Below, in pieces: positions 33,366 through 42,691 of a stretch of DNA of 64,000 nt (positions within the stretch are counted from its first letter, which is position 1; each line of letters begins with the position of its first letter). The stretch covers positions 62,001 to 126,000 of the forward strand of contig KV918976.1 in assembly GCA_002049455.2 (NCBI GenBank), read 5' to 3'. Below the pieces are notes generated by a model that made no database searches, was not told the origin of the DNA, and saw only the letters and a program-made list of their open reading frames with translations. Both the position numbers and the translations under genes were made by a program. Origin of the DNA: Porphyra umbilicalis. Its lineage: Eukaryota > Rhodophyta > Bangiophyceae > Bangiales > Bangiaceae.

Positions 33366-36300
33366 ATGCCGGCGGCCGGCCGCCGGTGGGTGTCGCGGCC
33401 GTCGGGGAGCGGCGGCCGGCCGCCGGCCGTGGCCGTCGGCGGCGCGGCGGTGGCGGCGGCGGCGGCGGCGGTGGTGGGGGTGGCCGCCACCATTGCCGCC
33501 GTGGCGGACGGCGCCGCGCTCGGCGTGTCGCGGGGGGCGGCGGCGGGGGAAGGGGATGGGTGGCACCCCTGGGCGTCGCCCTGGGCCGGCCCCTATGGGG
33601 TGCCCACGGGGGGGGGGGGGGTGGCGCCCGCGCCGCCCCGTGGTACCCACACCCCGCCCCGTGTCGGCCGCCCGCCCCGGCAGCGGCGGCCGATGCGGCG
33701 CGTGACGGCGGCGGCGACGGCGGCGGCGGCGGCGACGGCGGCGGCGGCGACGGTGCGGCGGCGGTGCGCGTTAGCGACGCGCCGACCGACGCGCCCGCGG
33801 GGACCCCCGACGGCGGCGGCGGGGCGCCGCGGGAGCCGGCCGGAGCGCCATCGGCTACGCCCGCCGCGACGGCGCCGGCGGCGTCCCCGTGGGCGACGCT
33901 CGCCGCCACGTGGACGGCGACCGCGTCGCGGGCGGCGGCGGCGGTGGGGGCGGCGACGGGGGCGCCCGTGGCGGCGGCGCCGGGGCGGGCGGTGGAGCCG
34001 ACGGTGGCGGCGGCGCCGACCGTGACGGCGGGGACGACGGCGACGGCGGCGCCGACGGCGACGGCGGCGCCAACGGCAGCGGCCGAGCCGACAGCAGCGG
34101 CCGAGCAGACAGCGACGGCGGAACCGGCAGCATCGGTAGAGCCGACGGCGGCGGGCTCGCCAACGGCGATGCCGTCGCCCACGGCGACGCCGTCGCCAAC
34201 GGCAGCGTCGTCTCCCACAGCAACTGCCGAGCCAACGACAACGGCGGCGGCGGCGTCGACCTCCCCCGCCACGCCCACCGACACGGGGGGTGCTGGCAGC
34301 ACCTTTGTGCCCGTGGCGGGGGCCCCCCCCGCCCCCCCCCCCTCACACCGCGGTCGTCCGACGCCTTCCCCATGTGGACGGGCCGCCCGTCGGCGGGCGT
34401 GCGCACCTTCTCCGCCCTCCCCGCGCCGGGGGTGCACCCGCGCCTCTTCTTCACGCCCGCCGACCTGCCGGCCATGCGCGACGCGCTGTTGGACCGGGAG
34501 GGGGAGCTCCCCAACGGGTGGCAGATGGACGGGGTGAGTCTGCGCGGGCGGGACCCCGCCCACCTCCTCGGCGTCACGTCCTACCTGTTTATGCGCGACG
34601 CGGTGGCGACGGGCTATGACTATGGCCCGTCGCCGCTTTTGACGGGTGCCGCGGGAGCCATCTACAAGCGCCTGTCGACGGGGGACACGACCGTCGACTT
34701 GAGCAACGTCAAGCTGTTTGCGGGCAACGTGGCCGACCAGGGGCAGGGGCGGCGGGGCATCTATGGCAAGCTGTCGGGTGCGGGCTACGTGTCGCTCCTG
34801 CGGGAGGACCCCGGCTTTAAGCGGTCGGCGCTGGCGACCGCCCTCGCAACGACGTGCACCATCCACGCGCGCACGTACAAGCCCGGCAAGAAGCGGGGCT
34901 TCCTCCACGACGTTGCCATTGACCTCGGCATTGCGTACGACATGCTGGCGGGCGCCATGACGCCCGCCCAGCGCAAGGCGTGCGTGACGCTGATGGGCAC
35001 CATGATCCGCGGGCGGGAGGAGTACGGCACGGAGGGCTTTCAAAAGTCGCCCCACAAGCAAAACTACAACCACGTCGGCTGGCACGCGCACATCCACGTC
35101 CTCGCGCACGTCATGGAGGGGGAGACGGGCGACGGGGGCGACGAGGGGGACCTGTGGAAGACGACGCTGCCGATCGGCGTCGACATCCAGCGCAAGTTTG
35201 TCGCCAACACGATCACCGAGGGCGCGCTCCCGCGGGAGAGCGGTGGCTACTTTTCCATGGGGTGGTACTGGGCGCTGCCCGCCAACATCATCTTTGCGCG
35301 TCGCGGCTTCAACGTCTTCACCGACCCCGAGTTGGGTGACCACTTTTACCGCGGCCTCCTTGGCTTTTTCAACGCACAGGTGCCGCTGACGGAGCCACTG
35401 CGCAACTGGGACGGGCGGCACCACGACGACCTGCCATCTGGCCAGCGCCCCCGCTACCAGTGTATCATGGCGTGGCTGTACGGCGCCGACGCGCTCGCCC
35501 AGCACCAGCTGGCGCTCTCGTGGCCGGCGCAGATCCCAACGTCCAACGACGCGCTCATGTGCGCCATGTTCCCCCCAGACAACCGGGGCAATGACCAGAC
35601 GGTGGCGGCGGTGGCGGGCGTCAAGGCCATCCCGCTGACTTACTTTGACCGTGACAAGGGCGAGCTGACCGTCCGCAACTCGTGGGCGCCCGACGCGGCG
35701 GCGCTCAACTTTGAGTCCCGCGTGGATACGTACCGCGTTGGCCACGTACACGCCTCCCGCAACTCGTGGTACCTGTACGCCGGCGGCCGGCCGTGGGTGA
35801 TTGACCAGACGCGGGCAGACGTGGAGAATGTCGGCCACTCGACGGTGATGATTGATGGCGTCGGCCAGTCGGGCGGCGCCGACACGGCCGGTCGCGACCT
35901 GTGGCCGTCCTTCCCCGCCGTGTGGAATGAGATGTCGGATGGGGGCAGCCTGACGGTCGCCGCCGCCGACGCCAAGTACGCCTACGCCTACTCCCAGCGG
36001 TGCATGGCACCACACCCGTGCGTCAACAACACTTTTACGGCGACGCAGTTTGGGTACGAGGCGGACCCGTACCAGCCCGGGTGGATGACCGACTTCCCCG
36101 TCGGCCAGCGGCGCATCTCCGTGTTCAACCCTGTCGCGCGCGCCTACCGGACGGTCGCGTTTGCCAAGGGCGACAAGCCCTTTGTGCTCATCGTCGACGA
36201 CATCCAAAAGGACGATGCCGAGCACGACTATGAGTGGGTGGCCAATGTGCCGCTCGCCGACACCCTGTGGCGCCACGAGGAGGAGGACGTCAACGTGGAT

Positions 36301-36684
36301 ACGGCGTATGGCGGCGGCGGGGAGCGGGACGTTGTCCTCCGCTACACCCCCGACGAGGTGGGCGGCACGCCGCGGCTGCTTCTGCGTGTCTTGCGTGCCG
36401 ACGGGGCGGTCAAGGCCGGCGGCATGCGCGTCGTTGACCGGGACGTGCGCATCCGGGACGTCAAGGTGGCGGCGCGCAAGGGCTTTGCCAAAACCGAAGC
36501 CATCCGCACCGCGAGCTTTACTGTGCGGTCCGTGGCGCCCCACTTTGTGGTCCTTGCGTGGCCGTTTGTGCAGGGCCAAGACTTGCCCGTGACGAGCATG
36601 GAGGGGGGCGTGGTGACCGTCGACGGGCGACGCTTCCAGCTCACGCCCCACGCCGACGGGCGCACGCGCTTTGCAGAGGTGTGA
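33366..36684 (+). CDS. heparinase II/III-like polysaccharide lyase, secreted or membrane-anchored
   Basis: Probably cleaves or binds uronic-acid or sulfated polysaccharide outside the cell. From the ATG at 33366 the frame gives a basic start (MPAAGRRWVSRPSGSGGR) and a long Ala/Val hydrophobic helix, i.e. a signal peptide or anchor. At the G run near 33608 the best frame moves to one encoding an Ala/Thr/Pro-rich mucin-like linker (PTATPSPTAASSPTATAEP). At the C runs near 34322 it moves again to the catalytic part, open without interruption to the stop at 36684. That part starts GVHPRLFFTPADLPAMRDAL (family hallmark) and has QNYNHVGWHAHIHVLAHV, GGYFSMGWYWALPANI, then the beta domain VGHVHASRNSWYLYAGGRPW. 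The last 500 residues look under selection, so both shifts are probably homopolymer length errors. Confidence 0.75.
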
Positions 36685-36878
36685 GGGGTGCCGCCGAGAG
36701 GATGCGGCGAAAATGGTGGGAATCACGTTCGGACCAGGAACGGCACTTGAGTCCAGTTGCCACGCCGTCTTCTCAGCTGGCAACGCGGAGGGCCACGTCG
36801 TCGAGCTGAGTGGACTCATGAAGTACAAACAATTTGGGAATAAATTTGTTTTGGATACTGCAGCAAACACGAGAAGAA

Positions 36879-36951
36879 GCCGGGTTAGCTCAGTCGGTAG
36901 AGCGCCAGACTCTTAATCTGGTGGTCGGGGGTTCGAGCCCCCCACTTGGTG
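36879..36951 (+). tRNA. tRNA-Lys (anticodon CTT)
   Basis: Cloverleaf read by eye: acceptor GCCGGGT with ACTTGGT (some G-T pairs), D-arm GCTC...GAGC, anticodon stem CCAGA/TCTGG with loop CTCTTAA (anticodon CTT), T-arm GGGGGTTCGAGCCCCC, discriminator G. Box A- and box B-like sequences (TAGCTCAGTCGG, GGTTCGAGCCC) are intact. No intron. A second copy lies at 58519-58591. Confidence 0.95.
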
Positions 36952-37033
36952 TACCTTCTTATCATTTGTCACCGCTTACAGTAGAAGCAAACCATGAGGG
37001 AATTTGCCCTGCGGCAGAAGCGACCGACGTGCT

Positions 37034-37118
37034 CAAGCCTGCTATCTTGCCCGCGCTTCTTCCGTTGCCGCTGCCCAAGCCTGCTCTATTGCTTGCGCTT
37101 CTTCCGTTGCCGCTGCGA
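37034..37118 (-). repeat. tandem duplication, about 42 bp x 2
   Basis: AAGCCTGCT...GCGCTTCTTCCGTTGCCGCTGC occurs twice in a row with few differences. It overlaps the 3' end of the RecQ gene, whose last residues (QRQRKKRKQ) come from the second unit. Confidence 0.75.
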
Positions 37119-39497
37119 GCCTTCGCCCCCGCCCCTGCTACAGCCACCGTCCGCGGCCTTGCCCCTCTCCTCTCCCCCCGGGTCGACCCAAACCCCCACT
37201 CGCAGGCGCCCCCTCTCCACATCCGCCGCCGCCGCCCCCCCCAGCCGCAACTCCGCCACATAGTCGTACCCCTTGGGCGCCCACGCGCACGTGAGCACCC
37301 CCCGCAGCAGCAGCTCGGCGAGGAGCGCCAGCTTGGCCTCCCGCCCCGCCAACACCCCCCCCGCCTCGTCGAGCGGCGGGCGGCCGCACCGCCACGCGGG
37401 GCCCGCCGCGCCGGCGCGGCGCCAGTGGGCAACAACCTGCAACGGCGTCGGCGGCTCTGCGGCGGCGGCCGCGCGGGCCCGAAAGACGGCAACCACATCG
37501 GCGGCGGCGGCGGTTACGTCTGCGGCGACAAGCGCCGCCGAGCCGCCGGGCGCGCACATATCGCAGCAGTCGGCCCGAGGGGGGAGGGGGGGGGTGCCTG
37601 TCGGCCCGCCAGTCCCTGCTGCGGCACGCTCGAGCGGTTTGTCACCGCCGCGGACGGGAAGGGGCTCCTGGTTGTGGCGGGCAAGCGCTGCCCGTCGGCA
37701 CAGGCGCCACCGGTCGCCGCCGCCTCCGGCCGGTACTCCGCCCCCCGGCTTACCGCCGCCATCCATATCCGCCTCCGTCACTTGGGAAAAACAGTAGCGC
37801 ATAACGTCAGTCAGGTCGGGCACCGCCGCCGCCGCGTGCTGGTTGTAATCCGTCGCCGCGTGCTTCAACACCCCGAGGTAGTCCCCGGCAGACGCGAGGG
37901 TGACCGACGTGGCCGGGGCCCCGTCACGCCCCGCCCGCCCACTCTCTTGTTGGAAGTGCTGGAGGGACCGCACGAGACCTGCGTGCACGACGAGTGCCAC
38001 ATCCGGTTTGGAGACGCCGAGGCCAAATGCCACAGTCGCGACCATGACTTGCACAGAGTTGACAAACCAGGCCGCAGCCGAGGCGCTGCGGTCGGTGTCG
38101 GTCATGTCGGCGTGGTAGGGGGTCGCAGACAGCCCCGAGGTGCGCAGTGCGGCGAGCAGACCATGAATCTCGCGTTTGGCGTTCACGTACACCAACGCCG
38201 CCGGCGGGTGGGGGGGGCGACGTTGGCCCGCACCCGCCGCTACCGGCCGCGGAGCGTACGTGCGCACGACCGTCGCCACCTGCGCAGCGAGCGCCGACGA
38301 TGCCGTTGCGCCCGCCTCACCGTCGCCGTCGGTCTTGCGGAGGACAATGTAGCGGATGTTTGGGCGGTCCGAGACGCCCTTGAGAAAGACCGCCCGCGGG
38401 ATGCCGAGCGTCGTGCACACGTCGCGCCGCACACCTGGGGTGGCCGTGGCGGTGAGCGCCAAGATGGGGGTATCTGGGAAGCGGGCCTTGAGGATGCCGA
38501 GCTCTTGGTACGCCCGCCGAAAGTCGTGGCCCCACAGGGAGCAGCAGTGGGCCTCGTCCACGACAAACCGCCGCAGCGCACCGGCGGTGGCCACCGCGTG
38601 CAGCGCAGCGAGCAGCTGCTTGTTTTTTGTCAGAGTCTCGGGAGTCGTATACAGGACGACCGCCTCGGGGGGGGAGGCGGCAGCGGTCGACGCGGCGGCA
38701 CCCCGCCCACGGCCGCGCGCCGCGCCGCCCCCGCCGCCGTCCGTCGCCCCGTGCGCGTGCAGCGCCGCCAGCGCCGTGCGCTTGTCCTCCCGCGACACTG
38801 CAGACGACATGACACGGGCGCTGATGCCGAGCTCCCCCATGGCCCGCACCTGGTCCTCCATCAACGCGAGCAGCGGGGACACGACGAGCGTGACGCCGCC
38901 CTGGACGACCGCCAGGAGTTGAAAAAGGAGGCTCTTACCGCTCCCCGTCGCGGACTGGAACCACACGTCCCGCCCCGATGCGGCGGCGTTGATGGCGTCC
39001 AACTGCAAGCCCCGAAAGGCGGTCAGGTGGAAGGTGTCGCGGAGGGCGGCAAAGACCGACGTTGACCAGGGGAAGGCGGTAGATGAAGACCAGTCGGTGC
39101 GGGCGTCGGCCACCGCCTGCAGGTGCACGAGCCGCTCCTCATGGCGGGTGACCAGGGCGCGCACGGTGGAGCGCGCGTCGGCGAGGGAGGTCTCCAACCG
39201 CTCGACGTCGGACCGGGCGGCAGCGAGCTCCGCGTCAATGGCCTCCAGTTCAGCGTCGGCCGTCAGGGAGGAGGCAGCACCCGCACTGGTGGCAGCGGTG
39301 GCAGGGCCGGCGCCATTGCCCCAGGCGCGGCCGACGGCGGGCAGAGGCATGGGTGCATCGGAGGCCTCGGCAAAGTCCTTGGCGTCGAGGGCGGCGAGTG
39401 CAGCCAAGTCCACCGCGTCCGGCTCCCCGACAACCTCGCACGGGTCATCGTCGACGCAAACCACGTCATCATCGTCAGAGCCATGACCTGTGGACAT
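37086..39497 (-). CDS. RecQ-family DNA helicase (RECQL1-like)
   Basis: ATP-dependent 3'-5' DNA helicase for repair and recombination. The frame is open from 39611; I choose the ATG at 39497 ([18 protein letters not shown]), residue 39 of the long frame. Numbered from 39611: coiled coil about 118-165, Q-motif-like [15 protein letters not shown] (199-213), Walker A SATGSGKS (220-227, Lys226), DEAH 352-355 within [21 protein letters not shown] (very RECQL1-like), LTATATP (386-392), [16 protein letters not shown] (522-537), [11 protein letters not shown] (554-564). The zinc-binding cysteines of the RQC region are partly recognisable (MRYCFS, CRR, CCDMC). A winged-helix-like segment and a basic, NLS-like tail follow. 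Gly/Ala-rich insertions lie at about 288-315 and 600-650. No intron is needed. Confidence 0.92.
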   Translation of the reverse strand: MSTGHGSDDDDVVCVDDDPCEVVGEPDAVDLAALAALDAKDFAEASDAPMPLPAVGRAWGNGAGPATAATSAGAASSLTADAELEAIDAELAAARSDVERLETSLADARSTVRALVTRHEERLVHLQAVADARTDWSSSTAFPWSTSVFAALRDTFHLTAFRGLQLDAINAAASGRDVWFQSATGSGKSLLFQLLAVVQGGVTLVVSPLLALMEDQVRAMGELGISARVMSSAVSREDKRTALAALHAHGATDGGGGGAARGRGRGAAASTAAASPPEAVVLYTTPETLTKNKQLLAALHAVATAGALRRFVVDEAHCCSLWGHDFRRAYQELGILKARFPDTPILALTATATPGVRRDVCTTLGIPRAVFLKGVSDRPNIRYIVLRKTDGDGEAGATASSALAAQVATVVRTYAPRPVAAGAGQRRPPHPPAALVYVNAKREIHGLLAALRTSGLSATPYHADMTDTDRSASAAAWFVNSVQVMVATVAFGLGVSKPDVALVVHAGLVRSLQHFQQESGRAGRDGAPATSVTLASAGDYLGVLKHAATDYNQHAAAAVPDLTDVMRYCFSQVTEADMDGGGKPGGGVPAGGGGDRWRLCRRAALARHNQEPLPVRGGDKPLERAAAGTGGPTGTPPLPPRADCCDMCAPGGSAALVAADVTAAAADVVAVFRARAAAAAEPPTPLQVVAHWRRAGAAGPAWRCGRPPLDEAGGVLAGREAKLALLAELLLRGVLTCAWAPKGYDYVAELRLGGAAAADVERGRLRVGVWVDPGGEERGKAADGGCSRGGGEGSQRQRKKRKQ

Positions 39498-40784
39498 GTC
39501 GCGGGGGAAGGGGAGGTGGGGGCGCGCCGGACCACAGACGGCGGCAGTGACGACCGCCGTTCGAAGCCGAGGCAGTGGCCACCGTGGTTCGAAAAATCGG
39601 CCAGAATACAATCATTCTCTGAAAAAGCCCGCGCTCCAACTGTTGCAACAGAGTTCCAAGCTGGCCTCTACGATCCTGCAGAGGCCGATTCGGACACTGC
39701 CGCAACACTTGAATGATGGGATTATTGAGAGAACGGTTGTACAGTTCAGTCTTTCTTCATTCTTGTCGACCGTTTGTGGCGCCAAATGAACGGCAGGGTA
39801 GCCCTACTGCGGCACAAGTGGCCCATTTCTTCTGCACGAATGGGACGATCGCGGGACCCAATCGGCCATGATCGAACCGTAGAGGCCGGTCGACCTACTT
39901 TCGTTGCCATCCACCCTTGGAAAAGAACGGGTGCGTCAAGCGAGTAGAAAGACTGTGCATATGGCTCCGTTTGCCTCACGACGTGCCGTTAAATGGGTTC
40001 TCGAGTGCACGCTCAGTGGCAAGTGGTCACACTGATGTAGTGCTGTGTTCGACTCAACACTCCTGTTTTCGTTTTTCTCGTCCGCCACGCTGCGTGTCGA
40101 CGCCAGGCCACTCGTGTCACCCCAACGGACGCATGTCGTGCAAAGAAGGCCGCGTGCCGTATTTTCGTAGCTTGCGCTGCACCTTCCCCGTCGTGGTGCT
40201 CGCGAACGTGCTGACCTTGAAAGAGTCGACAGCGGGCTGCAGTACGTCAATAGTAGCTCAAGGGCGCGCACCGGCTCCTTGCGGCGCTGCGCGGGCGCGT
40301 CGGCGCGGCGCCGGCCATCCGCGCGTACGAGACGCGGACGAACGGGGACAAATCGTACATTGTGCGCCCGTTTACGCCGTCCAAGGTGCTGGTTTCGGCG
40401 GCCACGCGTGTACGTGGTACGTGGAAGTGCCCGGGGGGTGGCCATTGTACAGCACGATCTTCATGTATTGGGCGAAAACCCCTGGATCTGGGGAGCTGCC
40501 GGTACGAATTGTACTCATCGCTGTACTGTAAGACAGGCTGCCATCTCATGACGGGATTGCTGTCCTTTCGGCCGGATCCCGCTGAACCGCGCCGCCCGCG
40601 CCACGCTGCGCAGCGTGGCGTGGCGCCGAGCAGCTGCTCGGCCCCGCCCCCCGCCGCGCCTCCCCCTCGTGGTTGCCACAGACCCTGTCCGCTCCTCGCC
40701 TCCCTCGTCTGTGGTTCCCGCCCTCTCCCCTCTTCACGCGCAGCTGCGCGTCTCCCTCTCCCCCCCCCCTCCCCCCCCCCCCCA
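39498..40784. other. gene-poor stretch with repeat fragments
   Basis: 39632-39695 matches the R1 segment at 17034-17092 (CTCCAACTGTTGCAACAGAG, GCAGAGGCCGATT). At 40270-40420 a frame gives LLAALRGRVGAAPAIRAYET and RPFTPSKVLVSAATRVRG, which looks like a stray protein fragment of unknown kind. From 40560 a GC-rich 5' flank of the PB1 gene begins. Confidence 0.4.
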
Positions 40785-41308
40785 ATGGCGGCACCGCTGC
40801 ACGTCAAGGTTGCCGACGGCGGCACCTTTCGGCGCCTGTCCGTCCCCCCCCCCCCACCTATGAGCGCCTCCTCGCCGCCGTCGCAGGCGCGTGTGGGGTC
40901 CCCCCCGCGGGCGTGGCGCTCACCTACACCACCCCCACCGGCGGCGCGGCGGCGGTCGCCCGCGCGTCTGACCTGACCGCCGCCGTGCGGGCGGCCGCCG
41001 GCGGGCTGCTGCGCCTCACCGCGCGGCGCGTGGGGGCGCCCCGGGGGGGGGCCCCCCCGCCCGACGCCCCCCCGCCCGCACCGGTCGGCGCCGGGGGGGG
41101 GGGGGGGGTGCACCGACCCCCGCCCGCCCCACGCCCCCGCCGCCCGCCGCGGTCATGCCCCCGGCGGCGCGGCGCGGGCGGCGACGCGCCGGCGCAGACG
41201 CGCCGCCGGCCGCCACTGCCGACGCGGCCGTCCCGCCGGCGGGCGCCGCCGCCGCCGCCACCGCCGCCCCGCCGGCGCACGCCGCGCCGGCCGACGCGCC
41301 ACCGCCGC

Positions 41309-41352
<44 letters not shown>

Positions 41353-41714
41353 GCCTCCGCCGGCAGCGGCGGTGGTGGCGGTGGCGGCGGCGGCGGGCGC
41401 GCGCCCCCCCCGGCCGCGAGCGGCGGGGGCCCCCCGCCGGCGGCAGGTGGCGCCCGCGGCGGTGGCGCGCCGGCGCCGACGCGCGCGCGACCGCGCCCCC
41501 CCCCCCGCCGACGTCGGTCGTTGGGGGCATGGCGGCGGGGGCCCTCGGCGCCGTTGCGGGCGCCCTCCGCGCCGTCGGGGGGGGGCTCACCGACGCCGCC
41601 GCCGTCCTGGACGCCACTGGCGGGGGGGGGGGGGCGACGGCCCCCGCCCAGCCTCCACCGTCGCGGCGCTGGTGGCGTCGGCGGCGGCGGCGGTGGCCGG
41701 CGGCGGCGGCGGCG

Positions 41715-41749
<35 letters not shown>

Positions 41750-41827
41750 AGAGGTCGTCGGGCACCCATGACGGCGGCGGCGGCGGCGGCGGCGGAGCGC
41801 CCGCCGCCACCGCGGGCACCCGCTTGA
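40785..41827 (+). CDS. PB1-domain protein with low-complexity tail (frame interrupted at homopolymers)
   Basis: From the ATG at 40785 the product starts MAAPLHVKVADGGTFRRLSV, matching the first strands and basic cluster of a PB1 domain. At the C run at about 40845-40856 the frame must shift. The continuation TYERLLAAVAGACGVPPAGV, ALTYTTPTGGAAAVARASDL, TAAVRAAAGGLLRLTARR then completes PB1. PB1 domains dimerise in scaffold and signalling proteins. Downstream, Gly and Pro runs dominate. Two short ordered pieces lie in different frames: MAAGALGAVAGALRAVGGGL at 41529 and STVAALVASAAAAVAG at about 41655, again separated by a G run. The 3' end is uncertain; 41827 is the stop of one frame. Confidence 0.6.
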
Positions 41828-42254
41828 GCGCCAGAGACGGCAGCGCCGGCGGCGGGCGTCGGCGGCGCTCGACGGGGTGCGGGCGGCGCGTCGCCGTGCC
41901 GCTCGGTGTCGGGCCGTGCTGCTGTGGCGGCGGGAGGGGGGCTGGGTGCGGGGGCAGACCGGCCTTGGCGGGGCACGGGGAGTGTCGGGGGGTGCGGGGA
42001 CCTTGGTGGCGGCCAGTGGCGATGGGGGGTACCCCTGTGCGCTTTGTCGTGCGAGCGCAGGGCCGTGCGCAAAGAAGCCCTCGACCGCACCCCGCCATGG
42101 AGGTTTTGTCGACGTTTCATCGTCGGCTTTTGCGCCATCCCCATCAACTCGCGAAACCCGATCTGGACCTTGCGCCGGTTTCACTTCCCATCAAGAGGTG
42201 TGGCGTGTGACGATATTGCCGATCCCGCAAGTTTGAGAGACGCGCCGAGCGGAG
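41828..42254. other. 3' flank of the PB1 gene
   Basis: GC falls gradually; no protein-like frame. Confidence 0.3.
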
Positions 42255-42370
42255 ATAGTTCCCTGGCCTTTAGGACAGGGTGCTGTCAAAGTGTAGTGAT
42301 GCGCACATATACTTAGATCAAGGGACTTGCTCTCCGTTTCAGAGGTGGCAGTCTGCATTCGTGTCCTCAG
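42255..42370 (+). repeat. R1 repeat, left part of the copy split by the hAT insertion
   Basis: Matches 17100-17210: CCTGGCCTTTAGGACAGGGTG, GTAGTGATGCGCACATATAC, CAGTCTGCATTCGTGTCCTCAG. It ends in the 8-bp target GTCCTCAG and resumes at 45722. Confidence 0.85.
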
Positions 42371-42448
42371 TAGAGATGTGCATTCTTACGCCACGTCCTG
42401 AAATTTCAATGAAATTTCAAGGCCCCTCGCACAGACCCTTTCCTCCAT

Positions 42449-42471
42449 GAATTTCACGTAACGTGAAATTC
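42449..42471. repeat. perfect 11-bp palindrome in the hAT left end
   Basis: GAATTTCACGT, one centre base, then its exact complement. Together with the nearby repeated GAAATTTCA (42403-42422), it may be a transposase binding site. Inferred from position, 78 bp inside the left terminus. Confidence 0.55.
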
Positions 42472-42691
42472 TTACTCTGTCTTACAAACGTGTCTCCTTC
42501 GGAGAGGCTCGAGCGTCCCAGCGGCGCTTCACAGGTGCAGATCTGCATCTCGCCGCGCCGCTGCCGCGGCCACCGTCGACACAACCGTCGTCGCAGCCCG
42601 ACGTCAATGTCCATGACACACGGACCCTTCGTCGACTGTTCTTTCGGTGCTTCCATACACCCATCTCTGTCTCCCACTCCTCGTTGTCACC

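Noticed and set aside
32154-33650. Arg/Pro-rich frames on both strands
   Set aside because: All six frames are open at this base composition; no motif singles one out.
33163-36870. 1235-codon open frame on the minus strand over the heparinase-like gene
   Set aside because: The longest frame in the window but antisense to clear family motifs; openness follows from GC-rich codon usage.
36834-39065. 743-codon plus-strand frame covering tRNA-Lys and antisense to RecQ
   Set aside because: It runs through the tRNA gene and mirrors RecQ coding sequence.
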